Counted from the first letter of the stretch, positions 17,639 to 27,433 are shown. The stretch is DNA of 64,000 bases from JAEZPW01 sp035629075 (GCA_035629075.1 DASPIK010000086.1:1-64000), one strand, 5' to 3'. The notes: generated by a model from the sequence alone, not told the origin. Program-made: numbers and translations.

Positions 17639-19831
17639 ATGATGCGTCGCGGCATTCTAATCGCAACCCTTATCTTGGCAATCGCTGGCATGGCGGTCGC
17701 GGAAGAGGGAATGTGGTTGTTCAATCACCCGCCCACAGCAAAGATCAAGGCGAAATACGGCTTTGAACTCACGCAGCCGTGGCTCGACCATACGCGCCTG
17801 TCATCTGTACGGTTTAACAACGGCGGCTCGGGATCTTTCGTCTCTCCTGAAGGTCTGACCTTCACCAACCATCACGTCGCGCAGACCTGTCTTTACGGTC
17901 TCTCCAAGGAGGGCCAGGATCTCTATAAGACCGGCTTTTATGCGAAGACACGCGCTGAAGAACCCCGGTGCCCAGATCTTGAACTGAACCAGTTAGTGGG
18001 CATCGAAGACGTAACCGAGAAAGTCAACGCCGGGATCAAGAACGACACGCCAGCAGCCGAAGCCGGCACCATCCAACGCAAGAACATGTCGCAGATTGAA
18101 AACGACTGCACGAAGAGCACCGGCAACCGTTGCGATGTGGTCACGCTCTATGCTGGCGGTCAGTTTCATTTGTACCAGTACAAGAAGTACACGGACGTGC
18201 GCCTGGTGTTCGCGCCCGAGTTCGGCATCGCGTTCTTCGGTGGCGATCCCGACAACTTCGAGTTCCCGCGTTACGACCTCGATGTCACGTTCTTCCGGGT
18301 CTACGAGAATGGCCAGCCTGCCAAACTCGGCAGCAATCACTTCAAGTGGACGACGACAGGCGTAAAGGATGGCGACCTTGTATTCGTGTCCGGGCATCCA
18401 GGCTCGACCGGTCGCCTGAACACCATGGCGCAAATGGAGTTCTTGCGGGAAGTGGCTTACCCGTGGCAATTGAAGTCGCTCGCCCGCCGTGTCGCCCTGA
18501 TGAAGAACTACATGGCGCAGTCGGCGGAAAATGCTCGCCGGGCGCAAGAATTGTTGTTCGGGCTTGAGAACTCGCAGAAGGCCATCAAGGGCTACAACTC
18601 CGGCCTGCTTGACGAATCGTTGATGGCGAAGAAGGCGGCCGAAGAGAAGAAATACATCGAGTGGGTCAATGCTGATCCCAAGCGCAAGGCTGAATTCGGT
18701 GCGCCCTGGCCCGACATTGCTAAGGCCATGCAGGTCCAAAAAGAGATCTACATGCCCCTGACTTACCTCGAGCGGCGGAACGGTTTCCGCGGCACGCTTG
18801 CAGGTATCGCACGCACCCTACTCCGCGTCACGGAGGAGAAGACCAAACCCAATACTGACCGCTTGCGCGAATACCGAGAGTCGGCACTGCCGTCCCTGGA
18901 GCAATCGCTTTTCGCAGGAGACCCGATCTACAAGGACTTCGAGGAACTTCAGCTGGCCGACTCCATGAAGGAGATGGCCGAGCAGATGCCCAATAACGCT
19001 CTGCTGGAGAAGATTCTCAACGGCCGCACGCCCGACCAAGCTGCTAAAGAGATGATCTCCGCCACTAAGTTGAACGACGTGGCAGTCCGCAAGGAACTCT
19101 ACAACGGCGGCGTAAAGGCGGTTCAGGCCAGCACCGACCCGCTGATCCGGGCGATGATCCTCATCGATCCCGAAGCTCGCAAAGTTCGCAGGCAGTATGA
19201 AGACGAGGTCGAGTCGGTCGAGCGTACCGGCGGTGCCAGACTGGCGAAAATTCGGTTTGCGCAGGAAGGTTACAGCACGGCGCCAGATGCAACTTTCACG
19301 CTCCGCCTCAGCTACGGTGCGGTAAAAGGATTTGTCGAGGACGGCCGCGGCAGCATCGCCAAAAAGGGCGAGAAGGTTCCGTACTTCACCACGATTGACG
19401 GGGCTTTCAAGCATGCGGATGCGCACGGTAACAAAGCACCTTGGGAATTGCCGCCAAGCTGGATCAAAGCAAAAGGCAAGCTGAATGGCCAAACGCCGCT
19501 GAACTTTGTCTCGACGCCTGACATCATTGGCGGCAACTCGGGTTCACCGGTCGTCAACAAGGCTGGTGAAGTCGTAGGCATCATCTTCGACGGCAACATA
19601 CAGTCGCTCCCGTGGCGCTTCCAGTACGAAGACGTTGTCGGACGCGCCGTGAGCGTTGACGCCCGCGGCATCATCGAGGCGCTCCGAAACATCTATGGCG
19701 CCGGTGCACTCGCCGATGAACTGACCAGGGGTGCAAAGGCTGCTTCTGGCCCTAAGACCGTTACCCACAAAAAGAACGGCAGAAAAGCTATTGAGCAAAA
19801 GGCAACGGTCAAAGCAGAACCCAAGCAGTAG
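17639..19831 (+). CDS. S46 family dipeptidyl peptidase (DPP7/DPP11 type)
   Basis: 730 aa secreted serine peptidase that removes dipeptides from peptide N-termini. A signal peptide (residues 1-21) precedes the conserved MWLFNHPP. The chymotrypsin-fold residues are visible: His in TNHHV (residues 76-80) and the nucleophile Ser634 in GGNSGSP. FDGN at 650-653 carries Gly where, as I recall, the acidic-specific DPP11 group has Arg, which would suggest DPP7-like preference for hydrophobic residues. A helical middle domain caps the N-terminal binding site in this family. The last 35 residues are Lys-rich. It probably acts in the periplasm in peptide use. Confidence 0.92.
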   Translation: MMRRGILIATLILAIAGMAVAEEGMWLFNHPPTAKIKAKYGFELTQPWLDHTRLSSVRFNNGGSGSFVSPEGLTFTNHHVAQTCLYGLSKEGQDLYKTGFYAKTRAEEPRCPDLELNQLVGIEDVTEKVNAGIKNDTPAAEAGTIQRKNMSQIENDCTKSTGNRCDVVTLYAGGQFHLYQYKKYTDVRLVFAPEFGIAFFGGDPDNFEFPRYDLDVTFFRVYENGQPAKLGSNHFKWTTTGVKDGDLVFVSGHPGSTGRLNTMAQMEFLREVAYPWQLKSLARRVALMKNYMAQSAENARRAQELLFGLENSQKAIKGYNSGLLDESLMAKKAAEEKKYIEWVNADPKRKAEFGAPWPDIAKAMQVQKEIYMPLTYLERRNGFRGTLAGIARTLLRVTEEKTKPNTDRLREYRESALPSLEQSLFAGDPIYKDFEELQLADSMKEMAEQMPNNALLEKILNGRTPDQAAKEMISATKLNDVAVRKELYNGGVKAVQASTDPLIRAMILIDPEARKVRRQYEDEVESVERTGGARLAKIRFAQEGYSTAPDATFTLRLSYGAVKGFVEDGRGSIAKKGEKVPYFTTIDGAFKHADAHGNKAPWELPPSWIKAKGKLNGQTPLNFVSTPDIIGGNSGSPVVNKAGEVVGIIFDGNIQSLPWRFQYEDVVGRAVSVDARGIIEALRNIYGAGALADELTRGAKAASGPKTVTHKKNGRKAIEQKATVKAEPKQ

Positions 19832-19854
19832 CGATTGAGCCATGAGAGCGGCGG

Positions 19855-19891
19855 GCCGCACCCTTTTCCTCGTTCATGGGGAGGGTGCGGC
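19855..19891 (+). terminator. Terminator-like hairpin after the S46 peptidase gene
   Basis: GCCGCACCCT (19855-19864) and AGGGTGCGGC (19882-19891) form a perfect 10-bp stem with a 17-nt loop, 23 bp after the stop codon. There is no T-run, so it may act as an mRNA 3' end stabiliser or weak terminator. Confidence 0.55.
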
Positions 19892-19928
19892 TCCGCTGTG
19901 TTACCAATTCATCAGGCAGGTTCCTCTA

Positions 19929-19993
19929 AAGCTGCTTATAGCTGATCAGACACGTTCCACTGAGGGCTGAGAGCTGATGGCTGGCAGCTGGCT
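19929..19993. repeat. Short degenerate AGCTG/GGCTG repeats
   Basis: Several imperfect copies of a GAGCTGATGGCTGG-like unit follow each other. The tract is non-coding and probably slippage-prone. No function is evident. Confidence 0.45.
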
Positions 19994-20075
19994 TACCCAA
20001 TGCCCGCAAAGTACCCCGTAAGTTGGATAGAAAGAGCCACTTTCACCTTTTCTTCGCCTGCGCTAGAATGCGCGG

Positions 20076-21320
20076 GTGGACCTATCCTCCAAGCTCCGAA
20101 TATTGGCCGACGCGGCGAAGTACGACGCTTCTTGCGCCAGTAGCGGCGCTCGCCGGGCAAATGACGGGAAGAGCCTCGGCAGCAATTCCGGATGCGGCGT
20201 CTGCCACAGCTACACGCCTGACGGCCGTTGCATTTCTCTGCTGAAGGTCCTGCTGACGAACTACTGCATCTACGATTGCGTCTTCTGCGTCAATCGGGTT
20301 TCCAGTGACATCGAGCGCACCCGCTTCACACCCGCAGAGGTTATTAACCTCACGCTCGACTTTTACCGGCGCAACTACATCGAAGGGCTATTTCTCAGCT
20401 CGGGAATCATTCAGTCGCCCGACTACACGATGGAGCAACTCATCACCGTTGCACGGACGCTCCGGACCGAGCACCGATTCGCCGGCTACATTCACCTGAA
20501 GGCAATTCCCGGCTCTTCCACACTCTTGCTGGATGAAGCTGGCCGCTGGGCCGACCGCCTGAGCGCCAACATCGAACTGCCCACGCAAACTGATCTGGAT
20601 ACTCTCGCACCAGAGAAGCAGGTTCCGGTCATTGAATCGACCATGCAGGAGATCAAGATGAAGGCGGAGGAAAGCCGGGTCGAGAGAAAGAGAACCCGCC
20701 GTGCGCCTCGCTTTGCGCCTGCCGGGCAGAGCACGCAGCTCATCGTGGGTGCGACACCCAGCACAGATTCGCAAATCCTGCGCACGGCTGACCGGCTTTA
20801 CGGCAGCTATGGTTTGCGGCGCGTTTACTACTCCGCCTTTAGTCCGTTCCCAAAAGCTGACGCGCGATTACCTATCCAGGCTCCGCCTCTTCTGCGCGAG
20901 CATCGCCTGTATCAGGCGGATTGGCTGCTCCGGTACTACGGCTTCACGATCAGCGAAGTCACCGAGGAACCGAATCTCGACATGGAACGTGACCCTAAGC
21001 TTGCATGGGCACTCCGACATCGCGAGTTCTTCCCTATCGACATCAACAATGCTTCGCGCGAAGCATTGTTGCGCGTGCCCGGACTGGGATATCGCAACGC
21101 CAACCGTATTCTTTCCATTCGTCGCTATCACCGCCTCACTCTGGCTGATTTGGCAAAGTTACGCGTGGCACTCACCCGCTTGAAGCCCTTCGTCATCACG
21201 GCAGATTTCAATCCCGATGCACTGCAGCTCGACCGTGCGGATCTGCCGCAGCGAATTGTGCAGCCGCAACAGATGGGCCTATTCCAATCGGCGCTTGAGG
21301 CGCAGTCGGGTGAGTTGTGA
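20076..21320 (+). CDS. Radical SAM protein with helix-hairpin-helix, putative DNA modification/repair
   Basis: 414 aa from GTG 20076. The start LSSKLRILADAAKYDASC is the conserved opening of a radical SAM family that I know as linked to a uracil-DNA-glycosylase-type partner (TIGR03916). The Fe-S cysteines are C64-x3-C68-x2-C71 (CIYDCVFC). Additional cysteines lie upstream (SGCGVCHSY). Residues about 327-372 hold a helix-hairpin-helix, LLRVPGLGYRNANRIL, a DNA-binding element, which supports a DNA substrate. The stop overlaps the next start by 4 bp (GTGA), so the two are translationally coupled. The chemistry is unknown. Confidence 0.9.
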   Translation: MDLSSKLRILADAAKYDASCASSGARRANDGKSLGSNSGCGVCHSYTPDGRCISLLKVLLTNYCIYDCVFCVNRVSSDIERTRFTPAEVINLTLDFYRRNYIEGLFLSSGIIQSPDYTMEQLITVARTLRTEHRFAGYIHLKAIPGSSTLLLDEAGRWADRLSANIELPTQTDLDTLAPEKQVPVIESTMQEIKMKAEESRVERKRTRRAPRFAPAGQSTQLIVGATPSTDSQILRTADRLYGSYGLRRVYYSAFSPFPKADARLPIQAPPLLREHRLYQADWLLRYYGFTISEVTEEPNLDMERDPKLAWALRHREFFPIDINNASREALLRVPGLGYRNANRILSIRRYHRLTLADLAKLRVALTRLKPFVITADFNPDALQLDRADLPQRIVQPQQMGLFQSALEAQSGEL

Positions 21321-22741
21321 GACAGGTTGAGATAACCCGCAGCTTCAAGGCATGGCAGTACGCCGCGCGCGACTTGCTGCGCAATGGGGTCCCGCCGAGC
21401 GAAGTGATTTGGCACGAACGAGCGGCACAACAATCTGCTTTGTTCGCGCAGAACGCAACGACGCGCGTTGATGCCAACAACACGGCCGGTTCCAGCGAAA
21501 TCCGCGTTCCCGCTCGATTCCTCGATGTCGCCAAACACGTAGCCGCGCATAGGACTGCCTCGAAATGGGCTTCGCTCTATACCGTCTTGTGGCGAATCGT
21601 GCATGAAAACCGGAATCTGTTACGTGTGCAAGTCGATCCTGACGTCGAAAGCCTCCTGCGAATGGATCGAGAGGTGCGTCACGACGCTCATCGAATGCAG
21701 GGTTTTTTGCGCTTCCGCAAGGTCTTGAACGATGGCTCTGACTATTACGTCGCGTGGTACCGACCGGACCACTACGTAGTTCCAATGGTCGCGCCGTTCT
21801 TCGCGAACCGGTTCAGCACGATGAGATGGTCGATACTGACGCCGGATTGCTCCGCAGATTGGAACGGCTCCGAGTTGCGATTCGGCCCTGGCGTAGATCG
21901 CACTCGTGCTCCTGCCGATGATGAACTCGAAAAACTGTGGCGCACCTACTACCAGGCGACTTACAACCCGGCGCGCACGAATGTGAAGCTCATGCGACAG
22001 GAGATGCCAGCACGGCACTGGGCCACGCTGCCCGAAGCCGACGCGATTGCTCAGGCCCTAATTGACGCACCGCACCGCATTCACCGCATGGAAGAGGCGG
22101 CGAAGCAAGCGCCTAGCGCACTGTCTCTTGTTCCGGCAACGAGCAGCCTAGATGAGCTCCGCGCCGCCGCCACCCACTGTGATGGGTGCCCGCTGCACCG
22201 ATGTGCCACCCAGACCGTATTTGGCGAAGGTCCGCAGCAGGCGCGCGTGGTCCTCATCGGCGAGCAGCCCGGGGATCAGGAGGATCTCGCAGGCAAGCCT
22301 TTCGTTGGCCCTGCGGGTGAGGTGCTTGATCGTGCGCTGCGCGAAGCTGGTCTCAATCGTTCCGCGATCTACATTACGAACGCCGTCAAGCACTTCAAGT
22401 TTGTCGAGCGTGGAAAGCGCCGCCTGCATCAGACGCCCAGGCCTCTGGAAGTCGTGGCCTGCCGGCCATGGCTCGAGGCGGAACTTCGTGTGATCCGCCC
22501 CGAGATAATCGTCTGCCTTGGATCGACTGCCTCACGATCGCTTTTGGGAGCGACATTTCAGCTTATGCGCGAGCGTGGCCGCTTTCTTCAGACACGCTGG
22601 GCTCCCAAACTCATCGCTACCCTCCATCCCTCGGCCGTGTTGCGGGCTGGCGTGGACGAAGACCAGCAACGCGCGTACGAAATGCTTCGCGACGACTTAC
22701 GCGTGGTGGCGGGCGAGCTTAAGCGCACCACCTCTGACTAA
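21317..22741 (+). CDS. DUF4130 domain fused to a UdgX-type uracil-DNA glycosylase domain
   Basis: 474 aa from GTG 21317. Residues about 1-250 match the DUF4130/TIGR03915 'probable DNA metabolism' domain (DVESLLRMDREVRHDAHRMQGFLRF). Residues about 280-470 are a family-4-like UDG: CDGC plus two later cysteines (VACRPW, IIVCLG) as probable 4Fe-4S ligands, GEQPGD (315-320) as motif A, and H437PS as the last motif. K367RRLH371 corresponds to the KRRIH loop that marks UdgX, whose histidine forms a covalent bond to the deoxyribose after uracil removal. Coupled to the upstream radical SAM gene. Biological role of the pair is not established. Confidence 0.9.
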   Translation: MRQVEITRSFKAWQYAARDLLRNGVPPSEVIWHERAAQQSALFAQNATTRVDANNTAGSSEIRVPARFLDVAKHVAAHRTASKWASLYTVLWRIVHENRNLLRVQVDPDVESLLRMDREVRHDAHRMQGFLRFRKVLNDGSDYYVAWYRPDHYVVPMVAPFFANRFSTMRWSILTPDCSADWNGSELRFGPGVDRTRAPADDELEKLWRTYYQATYNPARTNVKLMRQEMPARHWATLPEADAIAQALIDAPHRIHRMEEAAKQAPSALSLVPATSSLDELRAAATHCDGCPLHRCATQTVFGEGPQQARVVLIGEQPGDQEDLAGKPFVGPAGEVLDRALREAGLNRSAIYITNAVKHFKFVERGKRRLHQTPRPLEVVACRPWLEAELRVIRPEIIVCLGSTASRSLLGATFQLMRERGRFLQTRWAPKLIATLHPSAVLRAGVDEDQQRAYEMLRDDLRVVAGELKRTTSD

Positions 22742-23135
22742 GCCGCGTCCCGCTTCTGCGTACTGGAGTTCTTTCGCGACGAGGCATTCGCTTTCCGAGG
22801 CTCCCCAAGATGTTGCGCAGCGCTCTTTCTCGTGTGCGGGTGCTCCGCCTGCCAATTGCTAAGCTGACGCTTTCGCTTAGCCCGGAACCCCTGCTCGCTT
22901 GGTGTTAGCTTGGATTCCGCTTTCGGTCTGCAACTGTGCCCTGTTCGTGTTGTTTCTTGCCTTTCACAGGCTCGTAGCCGGGGCAGCAACGGTTCTCATT
23001 TTTTGCCATTACCGTAAGACTGGACCGGTCAGGCGCGACGTTGTCAGACGCTGCGAGCAGCGAGTTTCTCGTTTTACCGCAAGGAAAGAAAAACCGCGCC
23101 ATAGTCGGGCGGTGAAAAATCCTTTGTGGTCGGAG
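22742..23135. other. Convergent intergenic region with only doubtful small ORFs
   Basis: About 390 bp between the UdgX-fusion gene and the PfpI-like gene. On the minus strand 22738-22989 could encode an 83-residue Arg/Lys/Ser-rich peptide (ends SSRKNSSTQKRDAA), but it lacks a clear ribosome-binding site and I do not recognise it. No terminator with a T-run was found. Confidence 0.35.
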
Positions 23136-23702
23136 CTAAGCCACCTGCTGCCGCTGTTTCTGCTCCGAAAACACCGCGATCATTTCGCGATTGAACGCTG
23201 GAATGTCAGTCGGCTGACGGCTGCTCACCCAGTTACGATCCCGCACGCATTCCTGATCGACCCAGTCCGCTCCTGCGTTCTTGAGATCATCCTGGATTGT
23301 GTGATAGCTCGTCATTCGACGGCCCTTCACCAACCCAGCCGACACCAACAGCCATGGCCCGTGGCAGATCACGGCTATCGGCTTTCCGGAGCGATCTATC
23401 TTGCGCACGAATTCCTGCGCCATCTTGTTGACGCGCAGATTGTCGGCGTTGAGAGCGCCGCCCGGCAGAAGTACTGCGTCAAAGTCGTCAGGATTGGCAC
23501 GGTCAAGACCCATGTCCACTTTGATCTTGTCTGCTTTCTCATCGTGTTTAAAACCCTGTACTTCGCCTTGTTTCGGCGAGACGACCAGAGCTTTTGCACC
23601 AGCACTTTCCAATGCTTTCCTCGGTTCGGTCAATTCTGATTGCTCGAAGTCGTCGGTCACCAGAATGGCGACACGCATTCCATCCAGTTGATTTCCGGCC
23701 AT
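23136..23702 (-). CDS. DJ-1/PfpI family protein
   Basis: 188 aa. The nucleophile elbow AVICHGPWLL (Cys about residue 115, followed by His) and the acidic residue in TDDFEQSE are the PfpI/YhbO pattern. The long form with HTIQDDLKNAGADWVDQECVRD at the C-terminus matches the stress-linked YhbO/YraA group; these have been described as glyoxalases or deglycases as well as proteases, so the reaction is left open. AAGGAGAG lies about 8 bp before the ATG. Single gene. Confidence 0.9.
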   Translation of the reverse strand: MAGNQLDGMRVAILVTDDFEQSELTEPRKALESAGAKALVVSPKQGEVQGFKHDEKADKIKVDMGLDRANPDDFDAVLLPGGALNADNLRVNKMAQEFVRKIDRSGKPIAVICHGPWLLVSAGLVKGRRMTSYHTIQDDLKNAGADWVDQECVRDRNWVSSRQPTDIPAFNREMIAVFSEQKQRQQVA

Positions 23703-23819
23703 TGCCGTCTCTCCTTCTTGGAATCAGCAGTGTCTGAGTATTAGGTTTGGGTGTATGGTGTTTGATGCGATAGACAGTGCCCTCAGCACTACAACCCCGT
23801 TCCATCCGCCAACTAAGGA

Positions 23820-26192
23820 CTATTTGCCGCCAGTGACCGCGATCGGAGCCGAAAGCACTCGCGCCGAATTCCGCGGTTTACGAGGAGTAGTTTTCCAAAG
23901 CGCAGCGGCCTCGGCGTTGTCGCCGGAGCGGTAGTAGGCTTCCGAAAGATGCTGGCGGATCGCAGCAAGTTCCTTAAGATTTGTGTTCTTCTGAGAGGCG
24001 AACAGAACGGCCTTCTTCAGCACGGCGACGGCCTGCGAGTACTCGCGACGTTTCAGATGGACGAAGCCGAGAGTGTCCAGCACTTGAGCACTGTCAGGAC
24101 GCAGTGTCCGTGCGTGGAGTGCCAGCGAAATAGCGCGGTCGAGATCTTTCCCTTCGTTCGCCAACAGCCACGCCAGGTTGTTTGCAGCTATACCCGAAGC
24201 ATCGCCCTCGCGAACGGCGAGATCGTACTCGCGAATAGCTGCGGGCACGTTCCGCTCCTCCTCGGCGCGCACAGCGCGGAGCACGGCAGATCGGCTTCCG
24301 CCAATCGCAGAACCCGCAGCCAACGCAGAGACGTAGTCACCCCGGTTCGCCTGTATGCCGGCGAGCAGAGCCGCTGAGGTAGCGCGTTTCGGGTCTACGG
24401 ACAATGCTCGCTGGAAGCACCGGCGGGCATCGGCGTGCCATCCGCGTTCCGCATAGATTCGGCCAGCGATCTCCCACAGGGGAGCGGATGCAGGCGGCAT
24501 CTCGGCGATCCGCTCCAATTTGGCGAGCATGGGTTTGGTGATTTTGCCGCGACGATACACCCGTGAAAGACCCTCCAGCGCTTCTTCTGAACGCGGTTCC
24601 AAAGCAATCGCCTGTTCGAAAGCTCCGAGCGCTGAAGGTATGTTTCCTTGCGCCAGAGCAATTTTCCCAAGCGTGACGTGCGGTTCCGCGTTGCCAGTGT
24701 CCAGTTTGATAGCTCGACGAGCAATCAATGCTGCGGACTCGTATCGCCGCTGTTCCGCCAGCACCCGGGCGAACAAGTTCAGCGCCTGTACGTTGCCCGG
24801 TTCTTCGCGAACTACCGAAATCACGTACTCCTCCGCTCCAGAAGAATCGCCGGTCCTGAGTGCGTCCGCCGCCAACGCGAGCCGCGCCGGAACATAAGAC
24901 GGGTCCTGCTCGTACGAGGTCGTAAAGTCTGTGCGAGCATTGGCGGTTTCTCCCCGCAGGTACTTAACTACCCCGCGGACGTAATGCGCTGAGGGTGAAC
25001 TGGGAGCCTGCGCGACCGCGCCCTCGGCGTGTACTGCCGCCTTCGTGAGATTCCGTTCCGCGATGGCGATTTCCGCTTCCAGCGTGCTGACGGTTGCCGG
25101 GTCAAGTTCCTGTCGATACTGCTCCAGGTGCAGACGCGCGGCAGCGGTCGCATTCTCGGGCACCTCTGCACCCGCCCCCTTGCCCCCGGCCTGGAGGTCG
25201 GCCTCTATAACGCGCGCAGCAACCGATGCGCGGTTCGCTGCAGTTTCCGGAGCGAACTTCCCCGCTCTCGACCAGAGCCAGCCCGTCCGGACCTTCTTCT
25301 CCATGGGCGGAGAGCGGAGCGCGATCGTATATCGATCAAGAGCCGAGATCGGCTGGCCCGAGATGAACTTGAAATCCGAGAGCGCGATCGGCAGATCCGG
25401 TCGCAGGCGATCGGCATGCGCCAATATCTTCTCGGCATCGCCGACTCTCGAAGTACGTTGCAGGAATTGCGCGAGTCGCAGATTCGCTTCTACGGTATCC
25501 TCGGCAGCGACCGCATTACGATAAGCCTGCTCCGCAGCCCCGGCATCCCCTTCCTGCTCTTCGAGCCGTCCCAAGGCCAGCCACGGCCTGGAACTGGCAG
25601 GTTGGGCCGCCGCTGCCTGCCTCAGAACTCTTCTCGCATCTTCGACTCGGTCTTCGCGGTTGTAGATGTCAGCCAGAGCAACAGCAACGTTCACCCTCTG
25701 CGGATCCGATTCCAGCACGCGCTCAAACGCCTTTTGTGCCAGGCGCGTGTCGCCCACTGCCGAAGAGGCTGCCCCTAGCAGGGCGAGACCATCCACGTTG
25801 GCCGACGCAAGTTGCAGGACCGTATGCGCTTGTTCCGTCGCACGTTGCGCAGCCCCGCCGGCCAGATAGATTTCCCCAAGGCGAAGATGGGCCGGTACGT
25901 TCTTCGCATCAGTTTCGGCAGCGGCCTGAAACGCCGCGAAAGCTTCGTTCACCTTGTCCAATCGCCAGAAACATTCGCCCATCCGAAAATAGACCTGCGA
26001 GCGCAGATGGTGATCACTGGCGGGAATGTGCGCGAGTAGTGCGGCGTACTTGGACAGCGCCTTCTCGGTGCTTCCCTGCTTCTCAAACTGATAGGCACGC
26101 TCAAAACGATAACGAGAGACGCTGGAGCAACCGGTACCAAGACCGATGATGACCGCGAGAAAGACAAAGGAAAGTAGTATCCGACGGGACAT
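23820..26192 (-). CDS. Large TPR-repeat lipoprotein
   Basis: 790 aa. A hydrophobic leader ends in a lipobox (LGTGC at residues about 18-22), so the protein is probably lipid-anchored, facing the periplasm. The rest is almost entirely tetratricopeptide repeats, for example LRLGEIYLAGGAAQRATEQA, PWLALGRLEEQEGDAGAAEQAYRNAV and PHVTLGKIALAQGNIPSALGAFEQAI; there are roughly 15 or more. No catalytic domain. Likely a scaffold for an envelope or export complex; the partner cannot be told. The final repeats include a proline-rich break (TTPRKPRNSARVL). Confidence 0.88.
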   Translation of the reverse strand: MSRRILLSFVFLAVIIGLGTGCSSVSRYRFERAYQFEKQGSTEKALSKYAALLAHIPASDHHLRSQVYFRMGECFWRLDKVNEAFAAFQAAAETDAKNVPAHLRLGEIYLAGGAAQRATEQAHTVLQLASANVDGLALLGAASSAVGDTRLAQKAFERVLESDPQRVNVAVALADIYNREDRVEDARRVLRQAAAAQPASSRPWLALGRLEEQEGDAGAAEQAYRNAVAAEDTVEANLRLAQFLQRTSRVGDAEKILAHADRLRPDLPIALSDFKFISGQPISALDRYTIALRSPPMEKKVRTGWLWSRAGKFAPETAANRASVAARVIEADLQAGGKGAGAEVPENATAAARLHLEQYRQELDPATVSTLEAEIAIAERNLTKAAVHAEGAVAQAPSSPSAHYVRGVVKYLRGETANARTDFTTSYEQDPSYVPARLALAADALRTGDSSGAEEYVISVVREEPGNVQALNLFARVLAEQRRYESAALIARRAIKLDTGNAEPHVTLGKIALAQGNIPSALGAFEQAIALEPRSEEALEGLSRVYRRGKITKPMLAKLERIAEMPPASAPLWEIAGRIYAERGWHADARRCFQRALSVDPKRATSAALLAGIQANRGDYVSALAAGSAIGGSRSAVLRAVRAEEERNVPAAIREYDLAVREGDASGIAANNLAWLLANEGKDLDRAISLALHARTLRPDSAQVLDTLGFVHLKRREYSQAVAVLKKAVLFASQKNTNLKELAAIRQHLSEAYYRSGDNAEAAALWKTTPRKPRNSARVLSAPIAVTGGK

Positions 26193-26293
26193 GAACGCCG
26201 CTCAGCCAGAGCGTGTCCGTAAGATGAGCAGCGTTTCGTTAGAGATGCAATTGGGCCTGCTTTTAAGTTCGCCGTACAGGCAACTGCCTGGCG

Positions 26294-27433
26294 CTAGCTC
26301 ATCGTCTCCACCTCAACAACCGGCGGCCCGCCTCCCGGCTGCACCTCCGTTGTGCGTTTGAGCTGCCCGCACGCCGCATAGATGTCCCGCCCTCTTGGCC
26401 TTCTAATAAATGCAGGAATACCGGCGCGCACAAGTATTCTCTGGAAGCTCAGGACACGATCTTCCTCGGGCGTCGCAAACGGAATGTCAGGCCCGGGATT
26501 GAGCGCGATAAGATTGACCTTCCCACGAATGCCCCTGAGTAGCTTCACTATCTCGCGGGCGTTTTCAGCCTGGTCATTGACGTCGCGCAATAGCACGTAT
26601 TCAAACGTGAGCTTCTCCCGTGCGCGCAACGGAAAGTCTCGTACAGCGTTCAACAATTGCTGAAGGTTCCACTTGCGGTTGATCGGCATCACACGTTCGC
26701 GCAGTTCATCATTTGAGGCGTTCAAGGAGATGGCCAGCTTTGGACGCACCGGTTCCTTCGCGAAGTCGTAAATGCGTGGAACGATTCCGGCTGTCGAAAC
26801 CGTCATGCGCGATTCCGGGATGCCGACGCCGTCAACCAAGAGGTGAACCGCTTGCATGAAGTTGTCGTAGTTCAGGAATGGCTCACCCATCCCCATGAAG
26901 ACCAAGTTGATCCGGTCACTTCCGATCGCTACATCGCGGTCGTTCAGGACGGCGAGTATCTGGCCGACTATCTCCCCGGCAGCCAGGCTGCGCTTCACTC
27001 CCAAGAGTGCGGTCAAACAGAATTGGCAATTAACGGCACAGCCGACCTGACTCGACACGCAGATGGTGGCACGGTTGAAGTCACGCTTCTGCTCATCTTC
27101 GCTACCGTCTCCCTCTTCGCCGCCGTCCCCCTCAGGCATCCACACCGTCTCAACCGTTTGGCCATCGCTGAGTGAAATCAGGTAACGGATCGTTCCATCA
27201 ACCGACATGAACTTGTTCTGAATTGTTGGCAGTCCGACGGTAAAGCGGCTTTCGAGCTGCTCCCGAATTGCTTTCGGAAGCGTCGAAATATGCTCAATAT
27301 TTCCAATCCGCTGCCGGTACACGGCCTCAAACAGCTGCTTACCTCTGTAGGGTGGCTCGCCCAGACCCGTCAAAATGGCCGTAAGTCCTTGAATATCAAG
27401 GCCTAATATCTCGATTTGTTTCCGGTCAGACAT
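26294..27433 (-). CDS. rlmN: Dual-specificity 23S rRNA A2503 / tRNA A37 C2-methyltransferase RlmN
   Basis: 379 aa radical SAM methyltransferase. The cluster motif is C-x3-C-x2-C in QVGCAVNCQFCLTALLGVKR (about residue 130), followed by MGMGEPFLNYDN and AISLNASND. The C-terminal methylated cysteine is in DIYAACGQL (about residue 355). An N-terminal HhH-like region binds RNA in this family. A Glu/Gly/Asp-rich segment (EGDGGEEGDGSEDEQ) just before the radical SAM core looks like a flexible insertion. Confidence 0.95.
   Translation of the reverse strand: MSDRKQIEILGLDIQGLTAILTGLGEPPYRGKQLFEAVYRQRIGNIEHISTLPKAIREQLESRFTVGLPTIQNKFMSVDGTIRYLISLSDGQTVETVWMPEGDGGEEGDGSEDEQKRDFNRATICVSSQVGCAVNCQFCLTALLGVKRSLAAGEIVGQILAVLNDRDVAIGSDRINLVFMGMGEPFLNYDNFMQAVHLLVDGVGIPESRMTVSTAGIVPRIYDFAKEPVRPKLAISLNASNDELRERVMPINRKWNLQQLLNAVRDFPLRAREKLTFEYVLLRDVNDQAENAREIVKLLRGIRGKVNLIALNPGPDIPFATPEEDRVLSFQRILVRAGIPAFIRRPRGRDIYAACGQLKRTTEVQPGGGPPVVEVETMS

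Noticed and set aside
22738..22989. 83-aa basic ORF on the minus strand after the UdgX-fusion gene
   Set aside because: No ribosome-binding site, no recognised motif, low-complexity basic composition; kept only as a remark in the intergenic entry.
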